From DAOUKH01 sp965261455 (lineage in GTDB: Bacteria; Chloroflexota; Dehalococcoidia; SHYB01): a stretch of 64,000 bases of DNA. This document shows positions 42,781 to 50,975 of the stretch, one piece after another. The notes below the pieces were generated by a model, which was not told the origin of the DNA, did not search any database, and worked only from the letters and a program-made list of their open reading frames with translations. The stretch lies in assembly GCA_965261455.1 (NCBI GenBank), contig OZ253453.1, positions 3,515,474 through 3,579,473 on the forward strand, in the 5' to 3' direction. A program made the position numbers and the translations under genes. Each line of letters opens with the position of its first letter. Position 1 is the first letter of the stretch.

Positions 42781-42840
42781 GGCTGTACCGAGAGTCTCAG
42801 GGACAGAGGGGCAAAGGTTCGCTAGAGGAGAAGGAACGCG

Positions 42841-43167
42841 ATGATCTACGAGCTGCGGACCTACGACGCTCACCCCGGCAAGCTCGGCGCGCTGAGCCGG
42901 CGCTTCGCCGACCACACCCTGGCGCTCTTCGACCGCCACGGCATCAAGTCCGCGGGGTATTGGACCGACGCCAAGGATGCCGCGAGCAACCGCCTGACCT
43001 ACCTCCTCGCGTTCGAGAGCGAGGAACAGTACAAGACCGCCTGGGCGTCGTTCATCGCAGACCCCGACTGGAAGGCGGTCCGCGAGGAGACCGAGGCGGA
43101 CGGCCCGCTGGTCGAGACGATAGGCTCGACGCTGCTGTGCCCCACGGACTACTCGCCGCTGCGGTGA
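42841..43167 (+). CDS. NIPSNAP family protein
   Basis: 108 residues, one ferredoxin-like dimeric alpha/beta-barrel domain: MIYELRTYDAHPGKLGALSRRF, a central GIKSAGYWTDAKDAASNRLTYLLAFES, and SFIADPDWKAVREETEADGP. These are the standard NIPSNAP blocks. Bacterial members are of uncertain role and often lie beside catabolic genes, as here (hydrolase before, SDRs after). GGAGAAGGAACG precedes ATG 42841. Confidence 0.88.
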   Translation: MIYELRTYDAHPGKLGALSRRFADHTLALFDRHGIKSAGYWTDAKDAASNRLTYLLAFESEEQYKTAWASFIADPDWKAVREETEADGPLVETIGSTLLCPTDYSPLR

Positions 43168-43171
43168 CGCC

Positions 43172-44041
43172 CTAGCCGGCGCCCCATGTTTCGCCGAACT
43201 GGACGGTGAAGAGTATCTGGCCCGTCATCACGTCCGGTGTGACGTTGGCGAGGTAGAGGAGGGCCGGCCCGATGAGCTCCGGCGTGCAGGGGTCGCGGGG
43301 GAACTCGCCCATGAAGTCGTAGTCGTCGGAGTTCGTCTCGATGCCGCCTTCGGTCAGGATCATGCCGGGCGCGAGGGCGTTGACCGCCACGCCGTGCTGC
43401 GCCATCTCGCGGGCTAGGACCTGGGTCTGGCGATTCAGGCCGTGCTTGGTCGTGGTGTAACAGATGATGCCCTGCGCCGACTTGAGCCTGCCGCTCGCCG
43501 TCGGGTCCGGCGAACCCGTCGTGATGTTTATCACCGAGCCCGACCCCCGCTCGATCATGTGGGGCAGGACGTGCTTGGCGCAGAGGTACGGCCCGAGCAT
43601 GTTCACCCGGAAGACGGCCTCGTACATCTCCGGCGTCACCTCCAAGGTGTTGAATCGGGGAAAGATGCCGGCGTTGCTCACCATGACGTCGATGCGTCCG
43701 AAGCGGTCGAGCGCCGCCTGCGCCATCGCGCGCACGTCGTCCTCGTTCCCTACGTCGCAGCGCACCGCCATCGCCGTGCCGCCCGCTTCCTCGATTGACG
43801 CCACGGTCTCCTGCAGGCTGCCCGGTAGGAGGCCGGCCAACTGCCGCGCCCCCTTCCCCGCGTGCATTTCGCCGGGCATGTGCATCGGCGCGTCGGTCAG
43901 CGCGGCCGGCTTGTCGGTGCGGGCCCCGACGACGACGCTCGCCCCTGCCAAGGCCAGCGCTTGCGCGTAGGACCGGCCCGTGCCGCGGCTCGCCCCGGTG
44001 ACAATCGCGACCTTGCCTTCAAGACTCCGTTCGATGCCCAT
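43172..44041 (-). CDS. Short-chain dehydrogenase/reductase (tandem copy 1)
   Basis: 289 residues. NAD(P)-binding TGASRGTGRSYAQAL, VSNAGIFPRF, the active-site Ser in INITTGSPD, and YTTTK with catalytic Tyr/Lys. Between the cofactor motif and the NAG motif is a long insert (residues about 42-75: KPAALTDAPMHMPGEMHAGK and onward) shared with the neighbouring copy and unusual for classical SDRs. It is closely similar to 44065-44931 over its whole length, so they are recent tandem duplicates. Substrate unknown. The stop is 4 bases from the NIPSNAP stop (convergent). Confidence 0.9.
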   Translation of the reverse strand: MGIERSLEGKVAIVTGASRGTGRSYAQALALAGASVVVGARTDKPAALTDAPMHMPGEMHAGKGARQLAGLLPGSLQETVASIEEAGGTAMAVRCDVGNEDDVRAMAQAALDRFGRIDVMVSNAGIFPRFNTLEVTPEMYEAVFRVNMLGPYLCAKHVLPHMIERGSGSVINITTGSPDPTASGRLKSAQGIICYTTTKHGLNRQTQVLAREMAQHGVAVNALAPGMILTEGGIETNSDDYDFMGEFPRDPCTPELIGPALLYLANVTPDVMTGQILFTVQFGETWGAG

Positions 44042-44064
44042 AGCACCACCTCCGATTCAGGCGT

Positions 44065-44931
44065 TCACTCGCCGCCCCACGTTTCGCCGAACTGCACGGC
44101 GAAGAGTATCTCACCGGTCATGACGTCTGGGGTGATCCCGGCGAGGTAGACCACGGGCGGGCCGATGAACTCCGGCGTGCAGGGGCCTCGGGGGAACTCG
44201 CCGAAGTCGAAGTCGTTGGCGAGCGTCTCCACGTCGCCCTCGGTCAAGATCATGCCCGGCGCGAGCGCGTTGACCGCAACGCCGAGTTGGGCCGTCTCGC
44301 GGGCTAGAATCTGCGTCAGGCGGTCCAGCCCAGCCTTCGTCGTCATATAGCAGAGGATACCCTGCGCCGATCTGAGGTTGGCGGTCTCCTCTGGGTCCGG
44401 CGAGCCCGTCGTGATGTTGATCACCGACCCCGAGCCCCGCTCGATCATGTGTGGCAGGACGTGTTTGGCGCAGAGGTACGGACCGAGCATGTTCACCCGG
44501 AAGACCGCCTCGTACATCTCCGGCGTCACCTCCAGGGTGTTGAGTCGCGGAAAGACGCCGGCGTTGTTCACCAAGACGTCGATGCGCCCGAAATGATCCA
44601 GCGCCGCCTGCGCCATGGCTCGCACGTCGTTCTCGTTCCCTACGTCGCACCGTACGGCTACCGCCGTGCCGCCGGTCTCCTTGATCGAAGCCACGGTCTC
44701 TTGCAGGCTGCCCGGCAGGAGGCCCGCCAACTGGCGCGCACCCCTGCCCGCGTGCATTTCACCGGGCAGGCGCATCGGCACGTCAGTCAGCGCGGCCGGC
44801 TTGTCGGTGCGGGCCGCGACGACGACGCTCGCCCCCGCCATCGCCAGGGCTTGGGCGTAGGCGCGCCCCGTGCCCCGGCTAGCGCCGGTGACGATTGCGA
44901 CCCTGCCCTCCAAATTCCGCTCGATGCCCAT
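44065..44931 (-). CDS. Short-chain dehydrogenase/reductase (tandem copy 2)
   Basis: 288 residues, upstream partner of the preceding gene with a 23-base gap. It shows the same motifs (TGASRGTGRAYAQAL, VNNAGVFPRL, INITTGSPDPEE, YMTTK) and the same insert after the cofactor site. The copies diverge most around the substrate loop (residues about 190-240: ETANLRSAQGILCY versus ASGRLKSAQGIICY; VETLANDFDFGEF versus IETNSDDYDFMGEF). Different substrates, or a heterotetramer, are possible. It ends QFGETWGGE like its twin. Confidence 0.9.
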   Translation of the reverse strand: MGIERNLEGRVAIVTGASRGTGRAYAQALAMAGASVVVAARTDKPAALTDVPMRLPGEMHAGRGARQLAGLLPGSLQETVASIKETGGTAVAVRCDVGNENDVRAMAQAALDHFGRIDVLVNNAGVFPRLNTLEVTPEMYEAVFRVNMLGPYLCAKHVLPHMIERGSGSVINITTGSPDPEETANLRSAQGILCYMTTKAGLDRLTQILARETAQLGVAVNALAPGMILTEGDVETLANDFDFGEFPRGPCTPEFIGPPVVYLAGITPDVMTGEILFAVQFGETWGGE

Positions 44932-45096
44932 AGCGCACTCCGCCGCACGCAGACCTCGCGGGCTTCACCTACACTTGCAGGGAGGCCAAGCCAAGCGCCC
45001 CGCCAGGCGGCGATTATAGCCGCCAACCCACCTTTCCCCTCATCCGTGGGGAGAGGGCCGGGGTCGGCGCTTGCGATACCAAGGAGGCCCGCCGCC

Positions 45097-45993
45097 ATGC
45101 CGAAAGTCGCGCTGGTTACCGGAGCGAGCCGAGGGATCGGGAAGGTCATCGCGGCGCACATGGCGCTGCGGGGCCTCGACGTCGCCCTCGCCGCCCGCTC
45201 CGTCTCCGAACGGGACGTCACCCCCTACCCAGGGACCATCCACGCGACGGCGGCGCTGGTTGAGTCGCTCGGCGCGCGGGCGCTACCCCTTCGGTGCGAC
45301 ATCGGCGTCGAGGCCGAGGTTGAGGCCGCCGTCGAACGGGCGCTTGATCACTTCGGGCGTGTCGACGTACTGGTGAACAACGCGCGCTACGAAGGGCCGG
45401 CGATGTGGGACGACTTCGCCGCCAGTTCGTGGGATGAGATCGGCAAGCTGCTCGATTGCAACGTCCGCGCCCCGCTGCGCTTCATGCACCTGCTGGCGCC
45501 GGCTATGCGCGCCCAAGGCGGCGGGCTCGTCATCAACATCACCACGACGATGGACTACCACCTCGACCCCGCGTATCAGCCGGGGAAGGGGGCCACGACG
45601 TCGCTCTATCCCTCAACCAAGGCTCACCTCAACTGGGCGACGATGATGCTCGCTCGCGAGATGCGCCGCGACAACATCGCGGTAATCGGCGCGCACCCGG
45701 GCAGCGTGCTCACCGAGCGCGTCACCACGCAGGCCATGGGCGCCTTCGACCCCCGCAAGCGCTACACCGCGCACGTCCCCGGCGTCATCGCGGCCCACCT
45801 CGCCACACTCGCCGACCCCATGGCGTACACGGGGAAGATCCTCGATGACCCGCTCGGCTTCGTCCGGGAACACGGCCTCATGGCCGAAGCGGACATCACC
45901 TATCCCTTCCGCGAAGACCCCTCCGGCAACGCTGAGGTCTACGATCCCTTCAGCGAGCCCTTTTGGCGCCGCATCACCGGGCAGCGCCGCTAG
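45097..45993 (+). CDS. Short-chain dehydrogenase/reductase
   Basis: 298 residues from ATG 45097, with AAGGAGG ten bases upstream; the much longer open frame is an artefact antisense to the previous SDR. MPKVALVTGASRGIGKVIAA binds NAD(P); VDVLVNNARYEGP is a variant NAG motif; the catalytic segment is NITTTMDYHLDP and YPSTKAH. The C-terminal extension (PFREDPSGNAEVYDPFSEPF) is longer than in classical SDRs. First gene of a plus-strand cluster SDR-SDR-LLM-LLM-GlcG-MFS. Confidence 0.9.
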   Translation: MPKVALVTGASRGIGKVIAAHMALRGLDVALAARSVSERDVTPYPGTIHATAALVESLGARALPLRCDIGVEAEVEAAVERALDHFGRVDVLVNNARYEGPAMWDDFAASSWDEIGKLLDCNVRAPLRFMHLLAPAMRAQGGGLVINITTTMDYHLDPAYQPGKGATTSLYPSTKAHLNWATMMLAREMRRDNIAVIGAHPGSVLTERVTTQAMGAFDPRKRYTAHVPGVIAAHLATLADPMAYTGKILDDPLGFVREHGLMAEADITYPFREDPSGNAEVYDPFSEPFWRRITGQRR

Positions 45994-46104
45994 CCGCCCC
46001 ACGGTTGGTAGGACGGACGCCGCCGGCGGGGTCGACATCCCCCGCTTCTTCAAAGTCGTGCTCACCCACTAGCCTCGGGCCGCGGAGCCCGGCATACTGC
46101 GCCC

Positions 46105-46860
46105 ATGGGACGGCTCACCGGCAACGTGGCCATCGTCACCGGCGCCAGCCGGGGCATTGGCAAGGGAATCGCCGCCGACCTTGGGCGTGAGGGGGCCGCC
46201 GTGGTAGTCGCCGCCCGCAGCGTCGAGCCGCGCCCGGGCCTTCTCGGCTCCATCGGCGAGACCGCCGGCGCCATCGAGGCCGCCGGCGGCAAGGCCATCG
46301 CCGTTCCCTGCGACATCACCGACGAGGCCAGCGTCGACGCCCTCTTCCAGCGCACCCTCGACGAGTTCGGACGCGTCGATCTCCTCGTCAACAACGCCGG
46401 TGGATCGGGGACCTTCGCCCCTGTCGAGGGCTATCCCATGCGCCGCTTCGATCGTGTCGTCGCGCTCAACGTCCGCGGGACCTTCCTATGCTGTCGCGCC
46501 GCCATCGGGCCCATGACGAGCCAGGGTGGCGGTGTCATCGTCAACGTCAGCTCCGATTCCGCCCAGTACCTCGCCTTCCCCGACGACGCGATCTACGGCA
46601 TGGTCAAGGCCGGAATCGAGCGGCTCACCCTCGGCCTCGCCGAGGAATTGCGCGGGCGCGGCGTCTCCGTTGTGGCCTTCTGGCCCGCCAAGGTCAAGAC
46701 GGAAGGTGCCCAGGCCATCCACCCGCCCGACTTCGATTGGACCGACTGGATCGACCCCGAGGATGTCGGCCCCGCCGTCGTCGACCTCGCCACCGGCGCC
46801 GCCGCCCGCTACAACGGCGAAGTCCTCGACCTCCGCCGTCACGGCAAAGACTGGCCGTAG
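46105..46860 (+). CDS. Short-chain dehydrogenase/reductase
   Basis: 251 residues of the classical SDR class: NVAIVTGASRGIGKGIAADL, VDLLVNNAGGSGTF, VNVSSDSAQYLAFPDDAIYG with the catalytic Ser, and YGMVKAGIERLT with Tyr/Lys. The C-terminus RYNGEVLDLRRHGKDWP closes the substrate pocket. It reduces or oxidises an alcohol/ketone of unknown identity. It starts at ATG 46105, 43 bases before the downstream LLM gene and probably co-transcribed with it. Confidence 0.9.
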   Translation: MGRLTGNVAIVTGASRGIGKGIAADLGREGAAVVVAARSVEPRPGLLGSIGETAGAIEAAGGKAIAVPCDITDEASVDALFQRTLDEFGRVDLLVNNAGGSGTFAPVEGYPMRRFDRVVALNVRGTFLCCRAAIGPMTSQGGGVIVNVSSDSAQYLAFPDDAIYGMVKAGIERLTLGLAEELRGRGVSVVAFWPAKVKTEGAQAIHPPDFDWTDWIDPEDVGPAVVDLATGAAARYNGEVLDLRRHGKDWP

Positions 46861-46903
46861 CGGGTCCGCGCCGCGCACCCGCACCACTCCCGAGAGGCGC
46901 CTC

Positions 46904-47971
46904 ATGAAAGTCTCCACCAGCTTCTTCACCGGCTACGCAGTCAAGGACTGGGAGGAGCTGACCGAGTTCGCCCTGGCATTGGAGCGCGTCGGGGTGGCGG
47001 GGCTGTGGTCGCCGGAGGCATGGGGGCACGACGGCGCGACGCCGCTGGCCTACCTCGCGGCGAAGACCTCGACGCTCGAGCTCGGAACGAGCATTCTCCA
47101 GGTCGGGGCTCGCACGCCGGCAAACCTTGCCATGACCGCCATGTCGCTGCACTCGATGTCGGGCGGACGTTTCAAGCTCGGCATCGGCACGAGCGGCCCG
47201 CAGGTGATGGAGGGCTGGCACGGCGTCGTCTTCGACCGCCCCGTGCAGCGCACCCGCGAGACCATCGAGATCGCGCGGCGCATCTTCCGGGGCGAACGCG
47301 TCTCCTACGAGGGGGAGCTCTACCGGCTGCCCGCCCGCGACGGCGAGGGCAAGCCGCTGACGAGCGTTGCCCCGCCCACGCCCGACCTGCCGATCTACGT
47401 CGCCTCCCTGGGGCCCGCCAATCTGCGGCTCACCGGCGAGCTCGCCGACGGCTGGCGCGGCACCTCGTTCATGCCGGAGCACGCCGACGTCTTCTTCGGC
47501 CCCATGGCCGAGGGCGCGGCGAGCGCGGGCCGGTCCCTGAGCGACCTCGACCTGCAGGTCGGCGGCACGGTGTGGTTCACCGATGACGTCGACGCGGCGG
47601 TCGAGGAGATGCGTCCCGCGCTGGCGTTCAGCCTCGGCGCGATGGGGTCGCGCCGCCACAACTTCTACAACAACGCGTATAAGCGGGCCGGGTACGCCGA
47701 CCTCGCCACCGAGATACAAGAGCTGTGGCTCGCTGGCAAGCGGGACGAGGCGCGGCGGCTCGTCCCCGCCGAGGTCATTCTGAAGACGCACCTCATCGGG
47801 ACGGACGAGATGATCGCCGACCGCATCCGCGCCTACCGCGACGCCGGCGTCACCACCATCAGCGCGCGGCCCGCGCCCAAGGGCCTTCCCGGCGCCGAGC
47901 CCGGGGCCAAAACCCGCATCGGCGTGCTCGAACGCTTCGTCGATCTCGTCGAACGGGTCAACGCCGAGTAG
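46904..47971 (+). CDS. LLM class flavin/F420-dependent oxidoreductase
   Basis: 355 residues from ATG 46904 (MKVSTSFFTGYAVKDWEEL). The barrel segments are VGVAGLWSPEAWGHDGATPL, LELGTSILQVGARTPANLAM, MSGGRFKLGIGTSGPQVMEG, TPDLPIYVASLGPANLRLTG and ELADGWRGTSFMPEHA. The order matches F420-dependent members (methylenetetrahydromethanopterin-reductase-like). The enzyme likely performs hydride transfer on a catabolic substrate; the SDR upstream and another LLM downstream suggest one pathway. The ORF extending upstream to 46526 is a frame overlap. Confidence 0.88.
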   Translation: MKVSTSFFTGYAVKDWEELTEFALALERVGVAGLWSPEAWGHDGATPLAYLAAKTSTLELGTSILQVGARTPANLAMTAMSLHSMSGGRFKLGIGTSGPQVMEGWHGVVFDRPVQRTRETIEIARRIFRGERVSYEGELYRLPARDGEGKPLTSVAPPTPDLPIYVASLGPANLRLTGELADGWRGTSFMPEHADVFFGPMAEGAASAGRSLSDLDLQVGGTVWFTDDVDAAVEEMRPALAFSLGAMGSRRHNFYNNAYKRAGYADLATEIQELWLAGKRDEARRLVPAEVILKTHLIGTDEMIADRIRAYRDAGVTTISARPAPKGLPGAEPGAKTRIGVLERFVDLVERVNAE

Positions 47972-48020
47972 CCGCGCGCCAGGAGCGGCCCCAAAGCCGA
48001 AAAAGAGGAGGCGTGGCGGT

Positions 48021-49076
48021 ATGGGAACGCGCATCGATTTTGGACTCGCCTACAACTTTCGGAACCCGGAGGCGTTCAAGCAGGACCCCGCCGAGTTCTA
48101 CGAGGACATGTTCCAGCAGATCGCCTACGCCGAGGAGGTGGGCTTCGACAGCGTCTGGCTCCCCGAGCATCATTTCTCGCCCGCCGACGGCTACAACCCC
48201 TCGCCGCTCACCGTGGCCGCCGCCATTGCGGCTCGCACCAAGCGCATCAAGATCGGCACGTGGCTCCTGTTGCTCCCGCTGAACAACGCGCTCAAGGTCG
48301 CCGAGGACGCCGCCATCGTCGATATCATCTCCAACGGCCGGCTCATGCTCGGCATGGGGCTCGGCTACCGCAAGGAAGAGTTCGACGCCTTCGGCATCGA
48401 CCGCCGCCACCGCGCCGGACGTATGGAGGAGGGCCTCGAAGTCATCCGCGGCGCGTTGGGCGACGAGCCGTTCTCGTTCTCGGGACGGCACTACCAACTT
48501 GAAGGCGCCTCCGTTTATCCCAAGCCGGTGCAGCGTCCACTGCCGTTTTGGGTAGGCGCGCGGAGTATCCCCGCGGCCCAGCGCGCCGCCCGCCACGACG
48601 CCTCGCTCCTCCTCATCGATGTCGGGGGCAACGCCAAAGAGACTTACGCCGCCTACAGCGACGGCCTCCGTGCCCGGGGCCGCGACCCTAAGGACTTCGG
48701 CCTGCAAGGGATGATCGTGGACTCCTTCTTCATCTCCGACGACCCCGCCGCGACGATGGAGGAGATCCGCCCCTACGTCGAGTGGCAGTCCGCGGCAATG
48801 AAGGGCTGGTATGAGGAGTCGGCCTACAGCGGGCACGATCCCGCCCTCTTGGAGGTGCTGCAAAGCCAGGGTCGCCGCCGGTCGTGGGGTCTGAGGGGCT
48901 ACGTGGTCGACGACCCCGGCGAGATCGCGCGCCGCGTCGAGGCCAAGCTCGACGAGGCGCCCTACACCCACCTCGTGTTCGGCGGGGGCAACACCACGCC
49001 CTCCGGGTTCCCCGCCAAGAAGATGTATCCCTACATGGAACGCTTCGCCCGCGGCGTCATCGACCGCTTCCGCTAG
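48021..49076 (+). CDS. LLM class flavin-dependent oxidoreductase (alkanal monooxygenase-like)
   Basis: 351 residues. FGLAYNFRNPEAFKQDPAEF, VGFDSVWLPEHHFSPADGYN, RIKIGTWLLLLPLNNALKVA and DIISNGRLMLGMGLGYRKEE are the hallmark segments of bacterial luciferase-like monooxygenases; EHHF is closer to the FMNH2-dependent branch than in the neighbouring gene. YPKPVQRPLPFWVGARSIPA is the phosphate-binding strand. It probably carries out oxygen-dependent cleavage or hydroxylation. ATG 48021 follows AAAAGAGGAGGCG. It is the fourth LLM gene of the window. Confidence 0.88.
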   Translation: MGTRIDFGLAYNFRNPEAFKQDPAEFYEDMFQQIAYAEEVGFDSVWLPEHHFSPADGYNPSPLTVAAAIAARTKRIKIGTWLLLLPLNNALKVAEDAAIVDIISNGRLMLGMGLGYRKEEFDAFGIDRRHRAGRMEEGLEVIRGALGDEPFSFSGRHYQLEGASVYPKPVQRPLPFWVGARSIPAAQRAARHDASLLLIDVGGNAKETYAAYSDGLRARGRDPKDFGLQGMIVDSFFISDDPAATMEEIRPYVEWQSAAMKGWYEESAYSGHDPALLEVLQSQGRRRSWGLRGYVVDDPGEIARRVEAKLDEAPYTHLVFGGGNTTPSGFPAKKMYPYMERFARGVIDRFR

Positions 49077-49123
49077 TGCCTGTGCTAGAATCGCGCCGCC
49101 AATCCCCCACGCGGAGGCTCACT

Positions 49124-49549
49124 ATGGCGTCAACGATGCAGAAGTCCACCATTACGATCGAGGCTGCCAAAGCCATGATCGAGGCGTCGGAGGCCAAGGC
49201 CCGCGAGATCGGCGTGCCGATGTGCACCGCCATCGCCGACCCTGACGGCAACCTGAAGGCGTTCAGCAGGATGGACGGCGCGGCGCTCCTCTCGATCAAG
49301 ATCGCCCAGGACAAGGCCTACACCGCCATCGCCTTCGGCCTCTCCACCAAGGACTGGTGGCAGTTCATCAAGGACGACGGCCCTCTGCTCCACGGCATCA
49401 CCCACGCCGAGCGAGTGGTCATCTACGAAGGCGGCATTCCCATCCAGAAGGACGGCCAGATCGTCGGCGGCATCGGCGTCAGCGGCGGCTACTACACCCA
49501 GGACCAGGAATGCGCCGAGGCCGGAATCGAGGCCTTCGGCAAGCTCTAG
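49124..49549 (+). CDS. GlcG/HbpS family heme-binding-like protein
   Basis: 141 residues. ITIEAAKAMIEASEAKAREI, VPMCTAIADPDGNLKAFSRM, IAQDKAYTAIAFGLSTKDWW and GIPIQKDGQIVGGIGVSGG are the conserved blocks of the GlcG/HbpS (DUF336) family, whose members bind heme or corrinoid-like ligands or act as accessory subunits in diol and catabolic pathways. The start is ATG 49124. It follows the LLM pair by 47 bases in the same direction, and could be an accessory protein to those oxidoreductases. Confidence 0.9.
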   Translation: MASTMQKSTITIEAAKAMIEASEAKAREIGVPMCTAIADPDGNLKAFSRMDGAALLSIKIAQDKAYTAIAFGLSTKDWWQFIKDDGPLLHGITHAERVVIYEGGIPIQKDGQIVGGIGVSGGYYTQDQECAEAGIEAFGKL

Positions 49550-49695
49550 CCCCTGTCTTAACCCCTTCCGTCCGCGCGCCCCTTCCGCATCTGGACAAGG
49601 GAAGCGGGCCGGATGGAGAGCGTCCCCGGTTGAGCATCCGCCGCACCTACCGTTAGAGTGTCCGCGCCGGGCTTCTGTGCCGGCATAGAGGACTC

Positions 49696-50949
49696 TTGGC
49701 CCCAGAGGACGTCTCGGCCGGACCCAAGATCGGCATGCTGCGCGCCCGCGCCGGGCGCAGCCTGAGCCCGCTCGTCCACGACGACTTCCGCCGCCTCATC
49801 ATCGGAAGCGGCGCTACCGGCATCGCCAACTGGGTGCAGCAGATCGCCAAGGGTCTGCTGGTCTTCCATCTCACCGATTCCTACCTTCAGCTCGGCCTCG
49901 TGATGTTCGCCCAGGGCTTCCCCATGTTTCTCAGCTCGCCCATCGGCGGCGCGCTGGCCGACCGCTTCGATCAGCGCACCGTAATCTGGATGAGCCAGGC
50001 GGTGATGAGCATGGTGGGCGTGGCGCTCGCGCTGCTTGTTCTGACCGACGTGGTGGCGATCTGGCACATCTACGTCCTGGCGGTAATGAGCGGCATCCTG
50101 TTCGGCATCAACGGCCCGCCGCGCCAAGCCATCGTCTACGACCTGGTAGGGCCCGGCGATCTGCGCCAGGCCATCGCGCTCAATTCGATGGTGCAGAACA
50201 TGGCCCGCGTCCTCGGCCCTCTGATGGGCGCGGGGCTTGTGGCCGCCATTGGGCTGGAAGGCGCCTTCTTCCTCCAGGCCGCCGGCTACCTCGTCGGCAT
50301 GGTCACCGTGCTCATGATCCAGACCCGCAGCCCAAGGCGCGCCTCCTCGGCCGTCTCGCTCCTGAGCAACCTAAGGGAAGGCCTTGCCTACGTGCGCCCC
50401 GACCGGCTCCTGAACGCCCTCGTGATCATCGCCGTCATCAACGCCGGGATGGCCTGGCCCTATATGAACCTAATGCCCGCCTTTGCCGTCGATACCTTAG
50501 GACTCAGCGATAGCGGCTTTGGCCTGCTCATGGCGGGCGCGGGCGCGGGCGCGTTTATCGGAGCGACGGGGGTCGTTTTTCTCGGCGAGTCTCGCCACGG
50601 CGGGCACATCCTCGTGTGGACGGTGCTCGGCATGGGCTGTGGTCTGGTCGCCATGTCCCTCACCGACCTCCTGCCCCTCATCGCCGCGCTCGTCGTTGGC
50701 ATGGGCCTGTTCAGTGCCGTCCAGCAGATACTCAACAACACCCTGATACAAGTCCACGTGGACGACCGATACCGGGGCCGCGTGACCTCGCTCTACTTCC
50801 AGACGTGGGGGCTCACCCCGGTGGGCGGCCTTGCGATCAGCGCGCTCGCCGAGGCCATCGGCCTGCAACAGGCGTTCTTCGTCACGGGCCTCGCCATCCT
50901 CGCCGTTACGCTGTGGCTCTACGCCGCGTCGCCGATCCGGCGGGCGTAG
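49696..50949 (+). CDS. MFS transporter (EntS-like)
   Basis: 417 residues, about 11-12 membrane helices. A cytoplasmic N-terminus (LVHDDFRRLIIGSGATGIAN) leads to helix 1; GGALADRFDQRTVIWMSQ is MFS motif A; NGPPRQAIVYDLVGPGDLRQ and QVHVDDRYRGRVTSLYFQ are typical of the drug/enterobactin exporter (EntS/DHA3) group. It would export a small hydrophobic compound. It starts at TTG 49696, after a 146-base gap from the GlcG gene. It converges on the ABC permease with 26 bases between stops. Confidence 0.88.
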   Translation: MAPEDVSAGPKIGMLRARAGRSLSPLVHDDFRRLIIGSGATGIANWVQQIAKGLLVFHLTDSYLQLGLVMFAQGFPMFLSSPIGGALADRFDQRTVIWMSQAVMSMVGVALALLVLTDVVAIWHIYVLAVMSGILFGINGPPRQAIVYDLVGPGDLRQAIALNSMVQNMARVLGPLMGAGLVAAIGLEGAFFLQAAGYLVGMVTVLMIQTRSPRRASSAVSLLSNLREGLAYVRPDRLLNALVIIAVINAGMAWPYMNLMPAFAVDTLGLSDSGFGLLMAGAGAGAFIGATGVVFLGESRHGGHILVWTVLGMGCGLVAMSLTDLLPLIAALVVGMGLFSAVQQILNNTLIQVHVDDRYRGRVTSLYFQTWGLTPVGGLAISALAEAIGLQQAFFVTGLAILAVTLWLYAASPIRRA

Positions 50950-50975
50950 AACTCCCCACGCACGCAGCTAGCGCG

